Below are positions 18,097 to 28,800 of a DNA stretch of 64,000 bases, in pieces. The notes beneath the pieces were generated by a model. It worked only from the letters and a program-made list of their open reading frames with translations. It did not search any database and was not told the origin of the DNA. Each line of letters starts with the position of its first letter. Within the stretch, counting starts at the first letter, position 1. The stretch is taken from positions 2,914,001 to 2,978,000 of the forward strand of contig NC_014963.1 in the NCBI RefSeq assembly GCF_000179915.2, in the 5' to 3' direction. The position numbers and the translations under genes were made by a program. The DNA is from Terriglobus saanensis SP1PR4. Lineage in GTDB: Bacteria; Acidobacteriota; Terriglobia; Terriglobales; Acidobacteriaceae.

Positions 18097-19035
18097 TCAG
18101 CGTTTTTTGGGTTCCTTTTTCTCTTCCAGAAGCGCGTTAAACTCCGCGCGGGGCATCTTGAGCTTTTCAGGATGCGCGTCGATCCAGGCGGCAAGTGCGT
18201 CATACTTCCGTGGTGTCCAGCCGCCTTCGAACTCTCCACCGTTCTTTCCGGATTTGTTGAGTTCGAAGTTGAAGGCATCCTCCAGGCTGGTAAACTCCGC
18301 GGACGAAATCGCCTGCTCCGCGAGAATCGCTGGAATGAAGACAACACCATCTGTCTTTGCGAGGACGAGATCTCCTGGAAGCACGATGGCGCGGCCGATA
18401 CGAATCGGCGCATTGATCGATGTGAGGATCATATCGGCCCAGGCTGAGGGATCGTATCCACGATAAAGACCGTTGAAGTTTTCAATCTCGCGGTTCTCCT
18501 CTGCATCGCGAATGCCGGCATCGAAGACGAAACCCGTATGCGTATGCGCGGCAATCCCGCTGCCCAGATTCGAGCCGATCAATGTACCTTCGACAATCTT
18601 GCCGAAGCCATCGGCGACATAAACATCGCCAAGCTGAAGTTCCGCGATGGGCCAGCTGTTGTTGTAGCTGGAGCGATGCTCTGCCTTGCCTTCGGCAGCG
18701 ATGGCTTTGGCCATGTCCGGTCGCAGCGGCATGTACTGGGCGGTGAGGGCGCGACCGGCGAAGGCCTTCTCCGGATGGAGAGCCTTCCATCCACTCTCGA
18801 ACTGGCTCCGATAGCCCTCGCCTTGCAGGAAGTCCCAGACATCCTCGATCGAGACATCGAGAGCACGCTTGAGCAGATCGTCGGGAATCTTCGGACGCCC
18901 ATCCGGAAATCGCTCTCCCTTCCAGTCGGCGGTGTAGAACGTCATCTGCTCCCTGGTCATTTTGACCTGCGAGACAGCGGGGATGACGCTCGTCACGATG
19001 CAGAGAAGCAGGCCAGCCCAAATAGTCTTCTTCAT
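18097..19035 (-). CDS. Exported RraA-like (HMG/CHA aldolase family) protein
   Basis: 312 residues starting with a signal peptide (about 1-22, ...IPAVSQ). ATG at 19035 has GGAG upstream. Residues ~90-270 match the RraA/HMG aldolase fold: QLGDVYVADG, a glycine-rich loop, then GFVFDAGIRD with the catalytic Arg-Asp pair, and later LPGDLVLAKTDGVVFIP. Members with this Arg-Asp cleave 4-hydroxy-4-methyl-2-oxoglutarate-type acids using a divalent metal, while RraA itself lacks catalysis and inhibits RNase E. An exported version is unusual because RraA proteins are normally cytosolic. It is followed on the same strand by no gene and preceded by the esterase gene 40 bp away, so it is probably co-transcribed with the esterase and GH35 genes. 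Confidence 0.85.
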   Translation of the reverse strand: MKKTIWAGLLLCIVTSVIPAVSQVKMTREQMTFYTADWKGERFPDGRPKIPDDLLKRALDVSIEDVWDFLQGEGYRSQFESGWKALHPEKAFAGRALTAQYMPLRPDMAKAIAAEGKAEHRSSYNNSWPIAELQLGDVYVADGFGKIVEGTLIGSNLGSGIAAHTHTGFVFDAGIRDAEENREIENFNGLYRGYDPSAWADMILTSINAPIRIGRAIVLPGDLVLAKTDGVVFIPAILAEQAISSAEFTSLEDAFNFELNKSGKNGGEFEGGWTPRKYDALAAWIDAHPEKLKMPRAEFNALLEEKKEPKKR

Positions 19036-19075
19036 AAAATTCTCCGTGATCTCCCTGTGCAGGCGCCGGCTCAGG

Positions 19076-20017
19076 TTATCTTGCCAGAGTCTGGATGGGT
19101 TCGCGTCTCCGGATGCCTTCGCCGACCGGCCCTGTGTGGCCGAGCTTTCCGTTGAGCCAGAGTGTCATCTGTGACTCCCAATCTGGCACGTCGGGAACTT
19201 TGTACCAACCGCCGGTTGCATGCATGCCGTTCGGAATACGAATAATCTGACTGCTGACGCCCTCTTTTTTCAGGGCTGCGTCCAGATTGGTGGCTTCGGA
19301 GTAAGGAATGTACTCATCCTTATCTCCGAGGATCTGAAGGAACGGCGGAGCATTCTTCGAAACATACGTAATGGGCGACGCTTCTTTGAGAGCCGTTTCT
19401 TCGCCCTTCGCCTGAATAAGAAGATCAAGTAGGGCATGAGTGTTTGGGTTAAGGGGCACGGTAGCGAAGCTGCTCTGCGCAAAGAGAGTGACGACCGCCT
19501 GCACCTTGGCACTCTCGCGATCAACAGGATCCAGCGCGGAAGAATTCCCCGGTGCGTTGAGCAGACCAACCATGTTGCTGAGGAACCCTCCGGCAGAACC
19601 TCCAACAAGAGCGATTTTGCCGGGATCTGCATCCCAACGCTTCGCGTTGTGACGAATATAGCGGACGGCCCGCTCGACATCTTCCACCATATCGGGATAG
19701 GGATACTTCGGTGCCAGCCGATAGTTTATGGAGAAGACAACGTAGCCTGCAGGCGCCAGAAAGTCCGCGCAGTACGCCTCGCTGCCGTTTTTACTAGTGC
19801 CCCCAACGTAGCCTCCGCCATGAATGATGATGGCAATCGGATGCGGTCCTGCTCCCTTTGGAGCGTAATAATCCATCGTGAGAACCTGTCCTCCAGCGGC
19901 GCCATAGGGGATATCGTCTTCCGTTGGAGTTCGCTTTTCCTCGGCGATCGCATAAGAGGCAGCGAGAAGAAGGAGCACTCCAAAGTGGATGAACGAAAAA
20001 TGACGTGAAGCCTTCAT
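19076..20017 (-). CDS. Exported alpha/beta hydrolase (carbohydrate esterase-like)
   Basis: 313 residues from ATG at 20017, with AAGGAG nine bases upstream. The open frame extends 73 codons further without coding character. A signal peptide (1-25) is followed by the hydrolase core: oxyanion HGGG (66-69), nucleophile Ser141 in GGSAGG, Asp in LGDKDEY and His in NGMHATGG. This is the BD-FAE/esterase-lipase pattern often linked to deacetylation or feruloyl removal from plant glycans. It is transcribed with GH35 (29 bp upstream) and RraA-like genes. The exact ester is unknown. Confidence 0.9.
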   Translation of the reverse strand: MKASRHFSFIHFGVLLLLAASYAIAEEKRTPTEDDIPYGAAGGQVLTMDYYAPKGAGPHPIAIIIHGGGYVGGTSKNGSEAYCADFLAPAGYVVFSINYRLAPKYPYPDMVEDVERAVRYIRHNAKRWDADPGKIALVGGSAGGFLSNMVGLLNAPGNSSALDPVDRESAKVQAVVTLFAQSSFATVPLNPNTHALLDLLIQAKGEETALKEASPITYVSKNAPPFLQILGDKDEYIPYSEATNLDAALKKEGVSSQIIRIPNGMHATGGWYKVPDVPDWESQMTLWLNGKLGHTGPVGEGIRRREPIQTLAR

Positions 20018-20046
20018 GATGCAGCTCCTTGCTCTGAAAATTGTTT

Positions 20047-21681
20047 TTAGTAAGCGGCCAGACGAACACGAAGCAGCTGCGGAACGTCGGTAAAGTTTAG
20101 ACCATAGTCGGTCTGATCGCCGTTCCAAAGACGTGTTCGCTGCCACTCGCCGTGAACATAGGAGCCCTCTTCGACTGTGATCCACATGCGCTGTTTTGCA
20201 GCTGCGTTTGTGAGCGCAGAAAAATCGATGCGGCAATGTGCCCCAGTCACCAGAAACTCATCCGGACCAAGTTCCACCAGCAGCGCCTCACCCTGCAGCT
20301 TTGGATTGCCTGGAGCCGGTTTATCCGACCAGAAGGTTGGCAAGCCAAAGGACACCGTCGCCTTCCAGTGAGGAACCACACTCTTGAGAGTAGAGAACAG
20401 AACATCCTCCGCATGCTTCTCAGGCGCCTCCGCGACCCCGCGTACCTGGTCGTTGCGTATCCACGCGGCGAGTTCCCTCGTGATGGACGCGACCGCAGTG
20501 TAATTAAGAACATAGGGCTGGAGTGCTTCGTCGTCAATGCGTGCCGCGCCCAGCGGATAGTTAACGTAGCCCGTCGCGTCCATACCGAAGGGCGACCAGC
20601 CGAACGCACCCTTGCCCAGTGCCGCGAAAAAGTAATGCGCATATACGGCGCTGTTCCCTGTTTCCGGAATAAAGAAGGCGTTCCAGGGCAGAGCATACTG
20701 CTGCAGCACTGCCATGTACTTGTCATACTCGGGCAGATAGATGTCTGGTGCAAGACCGTCCAAAGCCGGCGCAACGGCATGCCAGAGAGGCAGAACATCG
20801 AAAGTCGGACCGCCACTTTCAAAAGAAAGCGGACCTCCCGGATGGATCGGGTCGCGCAGCGCTGCATTTACATACATCGGCAAAGGGTAGATAGCCTTAC
20901 CAGCCATAGCGATCTGCTGAATGTGCCGCGCGATGGCCCAGGCGGAGAAGAACTCATCCGCATCCGTGCCAAAGACTTCACTCCAATTGCCGTGAGCCTG
21001 CGCCTTCCCCATCGCTTCAAGGACGTTGCGTGGAACAGGTTGCGAAAAGATGCGGTTCGCAGCGGGCGAATGGTCTCGCATGGCTCCCCATAGGCCTGCT
21101 TCGTTTTCAACCTGCACCATCAGCACGGTGTGCTCTGTGTCCGAGGTCTTCAGGTGCTGCATTAAAGCGATGAAGGCCTTGCGGTCGGACGTCAGGGTCG
21201 CCTCGGCAAAGGGCGAGAGGGAAAAGAGAGCCGTGCCATCCTCTTTGCGTGCCAGAGGAAACCGCGTTCCATCGCGCTTGACCCACTCCGGCGTATAGCC
21301 GGGGCTGCCGTTCTTCCAAGTACCGAACCAGAGCAGGACAAGATGTTTTTGGTGAATGCGCGCCTGCGTCAGCAGCATATCGACCGGCGCAAAGTCGAAG
21401 GTTCCCTCTTTCGGCTCGAAGGTTTCCCAGTAGATAGGTGCCTCCACTGTGTTAACGCCGAGTTTGTCCATCGTGGACCAGACCGCTGGCATCGTCGCAG
21501 GCCAGGCGGAAGAGTTGTTCATCTGCGCGCCGAGCATGAGGAAAGGCGCGCCATCCACGATGAGCGCCGGATGAGCACCGCTGCGGTCGATGCGAGGTAG
21601 GCTATCCGAAGCTCCGGTTTGGGCTGGCGACGAAAGAGAAAAGAAAAGCGCGAGCGCTGGAAGCACAAAACAAAATTTCAA
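20047..21681 (-). CDS. Glycoside hydrolase family 35-like beta-galactosidase with DUF5597-type C-terminus
   Basis: 544 residues with a signal peptide (1-21). The TIM barrel starts at about 35 with the GH35/42 pattern LMLGAQMNNSSAWP and NTVEAPIYWETFEPKEGTFDF. Catalytic acid is probably Glu194 in VQVENEAG and nucleophile Glu340 in FIPETGN. The C-terminal beta domain (about 380-540) fits DUF5597, found in bacterial GH35 enzymes that act on galactan- or xyloglucan-derived oligosaccharides. It should remove terminal beta-galactose in the periplasm. The gene is the first of a likely three-gene unit (GH35, esterase, RraA-like). Confidence 0.9.
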   Translation of the reverse strand: MKFCFVLPALALFFSLSSPAQTGASDSLPRIDRSGAHPALIVDGAPFLMLGAQMNNSSAWPATMPAVWSTMDKLGVNTVEAPIYWETFEPKEGTFDFAPVDMLLTQARIHQKHLVLLWFGTWKNGSPGYTPEWVKRDGTRFPLARKEDGTALFSLSPFAEATLTSDRKAFIALMQHLKTSDTEHTVLMVQVENEAGLWGAMRDHSPAANRIFSQPVPRNVLEAMGKAQAHGNWSEVFGTDADEFFSAWAIARHIQQIAMAGKAIYPLPMYVNAALRDPIHPGGPLSFESGGPTFDVLPLWHAVAPALDGLAPDIYLPEYDKYMAVLQQYALPWNAFFIPETGNSAVYAHYFFAALGKGAFGWSPFGMDATGYVNYPLGAARIDDEALQPYVLNYTAVASITRELAAWIRNDQVRGVAEAPEKHAEDVLFSTLKSVVPHWKATVSFGLPTFWSDKPAPGNPKLQGEALLVELGPDEFLVTGAHCRIDFSALTNAAAKQRMWITVEEGSYVHGEWQRTRLWNGDQTDYGLNFTDVPQLLRVRLAAY

Positions 21682-21734
21682 GAGGTTGGCCTGTTCGCAA
21701 ACGTTCCTGGCAGACCAGCGGATCGTGCGCCAGC

Positions 21735-23132
21735 CTACCAGGTATGTGTAGCGATGATAGACGTGGAGACCGGCTTGAAGTCGATGATCTTAATGCGAAG
21801 TACGATCTGGAAGTTATGCCGTTGCCAGTCCTTGCCCAGATTGGCCCCCAGTTGCTGCAGACTTTCCGGCTTGCAGACAAAATTGGTCGCTGCCAGAGTT
21901 CCGTATTGGCCCATACCGGCTACGCTCACCAGAGGTTCATCCTCTTCATGACGCAGAACCCGCGTCACGATAGCGTAGTCTTCGGTATCGTGCGAGTCGC
22001 TGGAGGCGTGCAGCACCCACGCCTTTCCCGGCTGATTTCGATCCTCGATCCGGTTACGCGAGGCCAGCACAAAGCGGAAGTTGCGTGTTAACTCACGGGT
22101 CATCGGATTGTTGAAGCCACCGATCAGGACCGTGGGATTATTGCGCACCTCGGCGAAGGAGATGTCGTTGGGAAAGCGTTCCTGAAAGGTCTTGGTGAAG
22201 TGCGCAAGCATGGACACGGTCTCAGCCACCGAGGCGACATCCCCAAGTGCGACGAAGCTGTCACCAGCGGGATAGAGGCCGGTAGAGGCGAAGCTTTGTC
22301 CCGGATCAAACTTCGGGAAAAACTCCATCCCTGAATTTTCAATGTGATTCTGCCTGCTGTACTCGTCCGCCTTGTCGTCGGAGACGCGATAGACGGCATT
22401 GCTTCCGATGGAGATCAACACCGGTTTGGAGCTGTCCAACACCGGAGTCCAGAAGGTACGCAACATGCGGTCAGCGCGACCGCGATACCAGTTGACTCCG
22501 GTGAATGTGCCTGCGATCAGCAGCACAAGGACAACAATCCACGGCCAACGGCTTCCTCCCCGAAAGGAAGGATCCGGGGAAGCCGCAGGAATCAAGGGCA
22601 GAGGAAGAACAGGAGCACCGGTCAACGGTTCGGAGATCTCCAACGACGCTTGTCCGACTTCTGTCGATGACTCCGGTGAAGGAACCACAGCAGGGTCCTC
22701 GAGCGAAACGAAATGCGGATGCGATTCCACCCCGGCATCCTCTGTCTTCCAGGTGAAGACTGCTCGATACGACCCTGACGGTACATCGATGCGCACCTCC
22801 GGCACCGTGTGGATCGACTGATAGTAGAGGGCAAGCCGCTTCCGAAGATCTGCAGCGCGGATGCGCACCACCGGATCTTCGCCGGGCTCATAGTCCGGCT
22901 TGCGACCGAAGACTTCTTTGCCGATCACACGCTCACGCAACAGCGCATCTTCTCCGGTCAGGGTGTGGTTGACGATGTATTGCAACAAATGCTGACACTG
23001 CAGGGTCGTCCGCAGCGGAGGACTAGCCATGAGTTCATGGAGTGCCGCATGGACGCGCTTTCGATCACCCGCAGAGAAAACATGAATCTCTTCGCCGTGA
23101 ATATCGCCCGCGTTCATGAGATCTCTAGCCAC
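21735..23132 (-). CDS. Membrane protein with conserved Acidobacterial N-terminal domain, copy 2 (paralogue of 12512-13777)
   Basis: 465 residues. The N-terminal domain (about 20-130) matches copy 1: QHLLQYIVNHTLTGED..LRERVIGKEVFGRKPDYEPGEDPVVRIRAADLRKRLALYY..PSGSYRAVF. A Pro/Ser-rich linker leads to one transmembrane helix (about 200-217), then a periplasmic domain that also starts LRTFWTPVLDSSKPVLISIG and ends HTW, parallel to copy 1. The two are true paralogues along their length. Its place, directly upstream of the GH35 unit and divergent from GH31, suggests a role in controlling or sensing for the glycan locus. No enzymatic motif is visible. Confidence 0.85.
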   Translation of the reverse strand: MARDLMNAGDIHGEEIHVFSAGDRKRVHAALHELMASPPLRTTLQCQHLLQYIVNHTLTGEDALLRERVIGKEVFGRKPDYEPGEDPVVRIRAADLRKRLALYYQSIHTVPEVRIDVPSGSYRAVFTWKTEDAGVESHPHFVSLEDPAVVPSPESSTEVGQASLEISEPLTGAPVLPLPLIPAASPDPSFRGGSRWPWIVVLVLLIAGTFTGVNWYRGRADRMLRTFWTPVLDSSKPVLISIGSNAVYRVSDDKADEYSRQNHIENSGMEFFPKFDPGQSFASTGLYPAGDSFVALGDVASVAETVSMLAHFTKTFQERFPNDISFAEVRNNPTVLIGGFNNPMTRELTRNFRFVLASRNRIEDRNQPGKAWVLHASSDSHDTEDYAIVTRVLRHEEDEPLVSVAGMGQYGTLAATNFVCKPESLQQLGANLGKDWQRHNFQIVLRIKIIDFKPVSTSIIATHTW

Positions 23133-23318
23133 AACAAGGTATGTTACCCCTCGGATAAAGCGCGGTCAATCAAGTAAATCAGCCACTTAGGAGGGGTTCT
23201 CCCGGTTGACCACTGTAACGCACCTTGTAAGTCGTTTCATACGACGCGTCTAGTGCGTAAGTCCTGGGAACAACCTTGCAATAGGTAGCGAAGACCAGCA
23301 CAGGACAGGAAAGAAACA

Positions 23319-25709
23319 GTGGAGGCAGGCTTGCGAGTTCGAAAGATTGCATGCGGAGCGGTTCGGGACGCATTGGTTGGTTTTGGCTTTCTGGCGCTTT
23401 GCGCCTCAATCCCTGCTCAGCAGGTACTTCAACGGGACGTAGCGACAGTTTCCGTGGAGCCCTATGCTCCGAACATCGTTCGCGTCAGCCTAAGCCTTCG
23501 GCACGACGATGCTGTGGCCGCGCCCGGATTTGGAATTCGGGCGAAGGCATCCGAGGCTGACTGGAGCAAGAGTTCCGGTCCGGACGGAGACGGGATGCAT
23601 TCCTCCGTACTGAGCGTCCGTGTTGCACCTCAAGGTCCGAAACACCCTCCTACGGGAACTCAAGGGGACATTGCCCGCTTCTTTAATGGAACCGTACCGT
23701 GGGTAGGTCTTAAGATCGCGACTGCCGACGGGAAGTCGCTGGTGGATCTACAGAACTGGAGTATGGCGGAGCCTAACTATAAGGATGGCACTGCAGCCCT
23801 GAACTACGATCGCCGCCCGACCGATCCCCCGTTCTACACGGTGAGCGCCAGTTTCTCCGCTGCCAACGACGAGCACGACTACGGCATGGGGCAGAACCAG
23901 GAAGGCGAACTCGACCACCGCGGCCATGTACTGCACTGCGCACACGACTATAACGCTCCCAGCGGACAGAGCGTCTGTGTTCCGTTTCTGGTGACCAATA
24001 AAGGATATGGCTTGATTTGGGACAATCCGTCGAGGACGACGGCTTCCTTCGGCTTCAATGGGGAGAATACCTTCTCCAGCGAAGTCGGACAGCGGGTCAG
24101 CTTTTTCGTGATCGCGGGCGACTACGACGCAATCTATCGCGGCTATCGCCTGCTGACCGGCGATACCCCTATTCCTCCGAAGTCCGCCTTCGGTTACATC
24201 CAGAGCAAGCAGCGCTACACCTCGCAGGCCGAGCTGCTGGGAGTGGCGCATGGCTATCGCGAACGGCATCTGCCCATCGACGATCTAGTCATCGACTGGT
24301 TCCACTACACCAAGATGGGACAGATGGACATGGATCCGGCGAAGTGGCCGGACCCGACAGGCATGAATCGCGAACTGCATGATCTGCACTTCCACACCAT
24401 GATCAGCGTATGGCCGCGCTTTGTTCCGGATAGCCGCTACTACCCCACAGTCTTAAAGAACGGCTGGTTTATGCATCTTGCTGATGGCACCCCCACCAAC
24501 GGGCTACCGTATGACCGGGCGGGCGCCGATATCGACACCACGAACCCCGAAGCGGCCAAGTGGTACTGGAATGTAGTGAAGGAAAATTATGTGACGAAGG
24601 GCTTTGACGCCTTCTGGGCCGACGAGACCGAACCCGATCTCCCTCCCAACGGCAGCTACTTTCACATAGGCCCCGGCACGCAGTTCTACAACGTCTATCC
24701 ACTCTTCCATACGAGTGCGTTCTACGACGGAATGCGGCGCGATACGAAGCAGCGCGCGCTCCTCCTGGCGCGGGACAGTTATCTCGGCGCGCAGCACAAC
24801 GGCGCCATCTTCTGGTCGAGCGATATCTCTCCCACCTGGGACGTGCTGAAGCGGCAGGTGCCGACGGGTTTGAATTTTGTCGCGAGCGGTATGCCCTACT
24901 GGTCCACCGATATCGGTGGATGGCAGTACCTGCCCGGCACGCACAAGCCTGTGCATCCGCCTCTTTTAGATCCAAGCGATGCGCGTGACAACGTCGGTGG
25001 CTACGACGACTATCCGGAACTCTATACACGTTGGTTTCAGTACGGTGCGTTTCAACCAAACTTCCGTTCGCACGGATCGCGTCCGCAGAACGAGGTATGG
25101 ACCTATGGCAAGCAAGCCGAGCCGATTCTGGAGAAATACCTGCGGCTGCGCTACCAGTTGATGCCCTACATCTACTCGCTCGGCTACGAGGCCAATCAAA
25201 CCGGTGCGCCCTTCATGCGCGGTCTGTTTCTGGACTTTGGAAACGATCCGCAGACAGCAACCATCGGCGACGAGTATATGTTCGGTCCTGCACTGCTTGT
25301 CGCCCCGGTGACCGAGCAGGGCGCGATCACGCGCAAGGTATACCTCCCGGCGGGCAACGATTGGTACAACTTCTGGACCGATGAACGGCTGCAGGGTGGT
25401 CAATGGATTACGGCCTCCGCGCCCATCGATATCATTCCGCTCTTCGTTCGTGCGGGTTCGATCCTGCCTCTCGGTTCGGTCGTGGAAAGCACACAGGACA
25501 AGCAGACCATCGCCAGGGTTCGCGTGTATCCCGGCGCAGAGGGCAGATTCACGCTCTACGACGACGACGGAACGACGTATGCCTATGAGCATGGCGCGTC
25601 CAGGCTAACGGAACTTCACTGGGACGATGCCGCGGGCAAGCTGACACAGAGCGGCGCAAAGGCCTGGAGCGGGCCGGATCAGAGCATCGTGGAGGTCGTC
25701 GGTCGATGA
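23319..25709 (+). CDS. Glycoside hydrolase family 31 (alpha-xylosidase / alpha-glucosidase-like), exported
   Basis: 796 residues with an N-terminal signal (hydrophobic to about residue 33, PAQQ). Start is uncertain: GTG at 23319 has AGGA 8 bases upstream, while TTG at 23331 has GGAGG at 5 bases. A beta-sandwich N-domain is followed by the TIM barrel (about 280-640) with nucleophile Asp435 in FWADETEPD, acid/base probably Asp502 in WSSDIS and YWSTDIGGW, then C-terminal beta domains. GH31 enzymes release alpha-linked xylose or glucose from non-reducing ends. The YWSTDIGGW form and overall length favour the alpha-xylosidase branch, but substrate needs assay. It precedes the TonB receptor by 167 bp. 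Confidence 0.92.
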   Translation: MEAGLRVRKIACGAVRDALVGFGFLALCASIPAQQVLQRDVATVSVEPYAPNIVRVSLSLRHDDAVAAPGFGIRAKASEADWSKSSGPDGDGMHSSVLSVRVAPQGPKHPPTGTQGDIARFFNGTVPWVGLKIATADGKSLVDLQNWSMAEPNYKDGTAALNYDRRPTDPPFYTVSASFSAANDEHDYGMGQNQEGELDHRGHVLHCAHDYNAPSGQSVCVPFLVTNKGYGLIWDNPSRTTASFGFNGENTFSSEVGQRVSFFVIAGDYDAIYRGYRLLTGDTPIPPKSAFGYIQSKQRYTSQAELLGVAHGYRERHLPIDDLVIDWFHYTKMGQMDMDPAKWPDPTGMNRELHDLHFHTMISVWPRFVPDSRYYPTVLKNGWFMHLADGTPTNGLPYDRAGADIDTTNPEAAKWYWNVVKENYVTKGFDAFWADETEPDLPPNGSYFHIGPGTQFYNVYPLFHTSAFYDGMRRDTKQRALLLARDSYLGAQHNGAIFWSSDISPTWDVLKRQVPTGLNFVASGMPYWSTDIGGWQYLPGTHKPVHPPLLDPSDARDNVGGYDDYPELYTRWFQYGAFQPNFRSHGSRPQNEVWTYGKQAEPILEKYLRLRYQLMPYIYSLGYEANQTGAPFMRGLFLDFGNDPQTATIGDEYMFGPALLVAPVTEQGAITRKVYLPAGNDWYNFWTDERLQGGQWITASAPIDIIPLFVRAGSILPLGSVVESTQDKQTIARVRVYPGAEGRFTLYDDDGTTYAYEHGASRLTELHWDDAAGKLTQSGAKAWSGPDQSIVEVVGR

Positions 25710-25876
25710 TCCAGCACCTCAAATTTGGAGCGAAGACGGTCACGGGCTTCGGACCACTTCCACCCTAACCAGCAGTTTGTCCGAAACATTCTCAACCTAC
25801 GACTTGGAGCTCCGGCGGTCTGATGACCAGAGCCAAAACCCAAAGATAAGCAGCACTTGATGAAGGAGGCAGTTTC

Positions 25877-28800
25877 ATGAAACTCAGAAAAAGGTTTTCG
25901 CTCTTGCAGTACGTTCTTCCACTCCTGGCATGGCTTGTACTGGTGTGCGGAGTTTCCCCAAGGGTCTTCGCCCAGACGACCGCGAGCCTCTCCGGCAACG
26001 TACAGGACGCCAGCGGCGCTATCGTTCCAAATGCTCATGTCATTCTCACCAATGTTGCCAGCAAGGACAAGCGCGAGTTGGAAACGAATACCAGTGGGTA
26101 TTTCACCTTCGCCGGTATCATTCCGGGAACGTATGTCGTCGATATTTCCGCGCCCGGCTTTCGCAGCCTGCGCCAAGCAGATGTCGTGGTGAACCCCGGC
26201 GACGTACGCAACCTGCCGAATCTTGCACTAGCTGTGGGTACCTCGAACGAGAGCGTAACGGTACAGAGCAGTGCGAGCGAGATTGCTCCAGAGGATTCGG
26301 GCGAACGCTCTGCCCTGCTGACCACGCAAGACATTGACCGTCTGCCCATCCAAAGCCGGAATATGTCTGAGCTATTGAAGATTCTTCCCGGTGTGACTAC
26401 GACCGCGAGCGGCACGGGAAATGGTCCCGGCTTTGACTTCAGCGATACGGGATCTTCTGGCTCCGCAGTGGGCGTCGGACTCAATACCAACGGAGCACCT
26501 TACCGAGGCGGCACGGCCTATCTGCTGGATGGCGCGAGCATTATCGATCCGGGCTGCGCCTGCTATTCCATTGCAACAGTGAACCCGGATATGACGCAGG
26601 AGGTCAAAGTGCAGACCTCTAACTTCGGCGCTGATGCGCCACAGGGTCCTGTAGTGATCAACATCATCAGCCGCTCCGGCACCTCGGACTATCATGGACA
26701 AGCCTATTTCTATGCACGCAACGGCATTCTGAACGCGAACACCTGGCAGGATAAACACAGCACGACACCCACGGCTCGGCCTGAGGCTTCGTACTACTAT
26801 CCGGGCGGCAGCATTGGCGGACCCATCCTCATTCCACATACCGGTTTCAATCGCAGCCGCAAGCTCATCTTCTGGGCCGGATTTGAATCATTCCGACAAA
26901 ATCTTCCAGCATCGGCTCCTCTAACCTCTTACGTACCCACGGCCGCGATGCGCGCCGGTAACTTCAGCCTCGCCGATCCGGCCAATGCCGCTCTCTGTGC
27001 AAATAGCTCCAGCACCGGGAATGATTTCTGCCAGAATCTCTCTGGATTCGCTCCGGACGGAACGGCCCTCGCTGGTACGCAGATCCCTACGCAATATATG
27101 GATGCCGGAGCTCTCGCACTCCTCAAGCTCTTCCCTGCGGCCAACGTCGATCCAGCAACCAACGCTTCCGGCTACAACTACTTTCTTCAACCAAATAACA
27201 CGCATAATGGTTACATCTACCGCGGTCGCGTGGACTACAACATCAACGACCGCAACAAGGTTTTCGTCAGCTACCAGTACGGCAGCGACTCTGAGACCAC
27301 CGTTGCGCACATCTACTACAACCCAGGCAATGCCGTGGCTTATCCAGGCGGCCCTTTGATCAGCCCCGTCCACTCACACGTTTTGAGCGGCAGCTATATT
27401 CACGTCTTCTCATCTGCAGCGACGAACGAATTACGTATCTCTGCGGGCTGGCTGGACAATCCTTACTCTGCTGCAAATTTACAGGCGATTTCCAACGCCA
27501 CTATCGGTTATCCGTATGGAACTGTTTACAGCACGGCCTCGCTATTAGCTCCTTCGATCAACTCGCCCGGAGCACGCACCTTGCCGGATATCTCTCAGCC
27601 GGATTTGTTCCAGCAGGGAGGCACGTTCAACTCAATCAAGAAGTCGCCATCTGTGTCTGATGACTTCACTTTCGTCTACAAGACCCATACGTTCAAGATG
27701 GGTGGATTCTGGAGCCGAGGTGCGAATAAGCAAGGAACCTACGGCTATACGAACGGCTCTCTTTCTTATGCCAGCGGTGTGAAGCAAGATCAGATCACCG
27801 GATTACAAATAGGTACGGCGAACCCTCTCGCTAACTTCCTGATGGGAATTACCAGTGGATTTTCTCAGAACAACACGAACCCCATCGATGACATGTACTA
27901 CACCACGGCCGCTGGCTATATCCTGGATAACTGGAAGATCAAGCCGCGTCTGACCCTCAATCTCGGCCTGCGCCTGGAACATCTCGGTCGCTGGCAGGAT
28001 GCTTCCGGCACCGGCCTGGCTGTCTGGGAACCGCAACGCTATGCTGCCGACGTGTCGGCTGGCAAGATTTATCCAGGCGTCTACTGGCATGCTACCGATA
28101 GCACCCTCCCCATCGGTGGGTCACCTGTCCAAACTATCTTTCTTGAGCCTCGCCTCGGTCTCGCCTATGACGTCCGCGGCAATGGATCGACCGTAGTACG
28201 CGGCGGCTGGTCAGCCTATCGCTGGAACGATCAGTACAACGACTATGCCGGCCCGTTGCAGACTGCACTCGGCGTCAAGACCTTCAATTCAAATAGCGGC
28301 CAAGCAATTACCCTCAAGGAGATCGGCGCACTCGGCGCGAACGCCGCTAGCCTTGGCGCACTTCCTTCGAGCGTCTATGCAACAGACCAGAACGACGATG
28401 AGGTTGGCGTCACCTACGCCTACAACATGACAGTTTCGCAACGTATTCCTCATGCGATGTTGCTGGAAGTCGCTTATGTGGGGAATCGGACACAAAACAT
28501 TCTTCTCGGCGGTCAGAGCAATGGCTCCGGCGTGGGTGGGGCAAATCTCGTCAACCAGAACAAGATCCCGCTGGGCGGTCTCTTCAGGCCGGATCCGATT
28601 ACAGGTGCGCCTGCCCCTGCTGATCCAGAAACCGCACCGGTCGACTACTATCCCTATTCCAAGGGGTACGGATCGAACGCAATCTCGGTGAACTCTCATC
28701 AAGGCTATGCCAACTACAACGGATTGCAGTTCAGCCTTATTCGGCAAAGAGGCCACGCCACCTTCAACGCGAACTACACCTACTCAAAATCATTGGGCAT

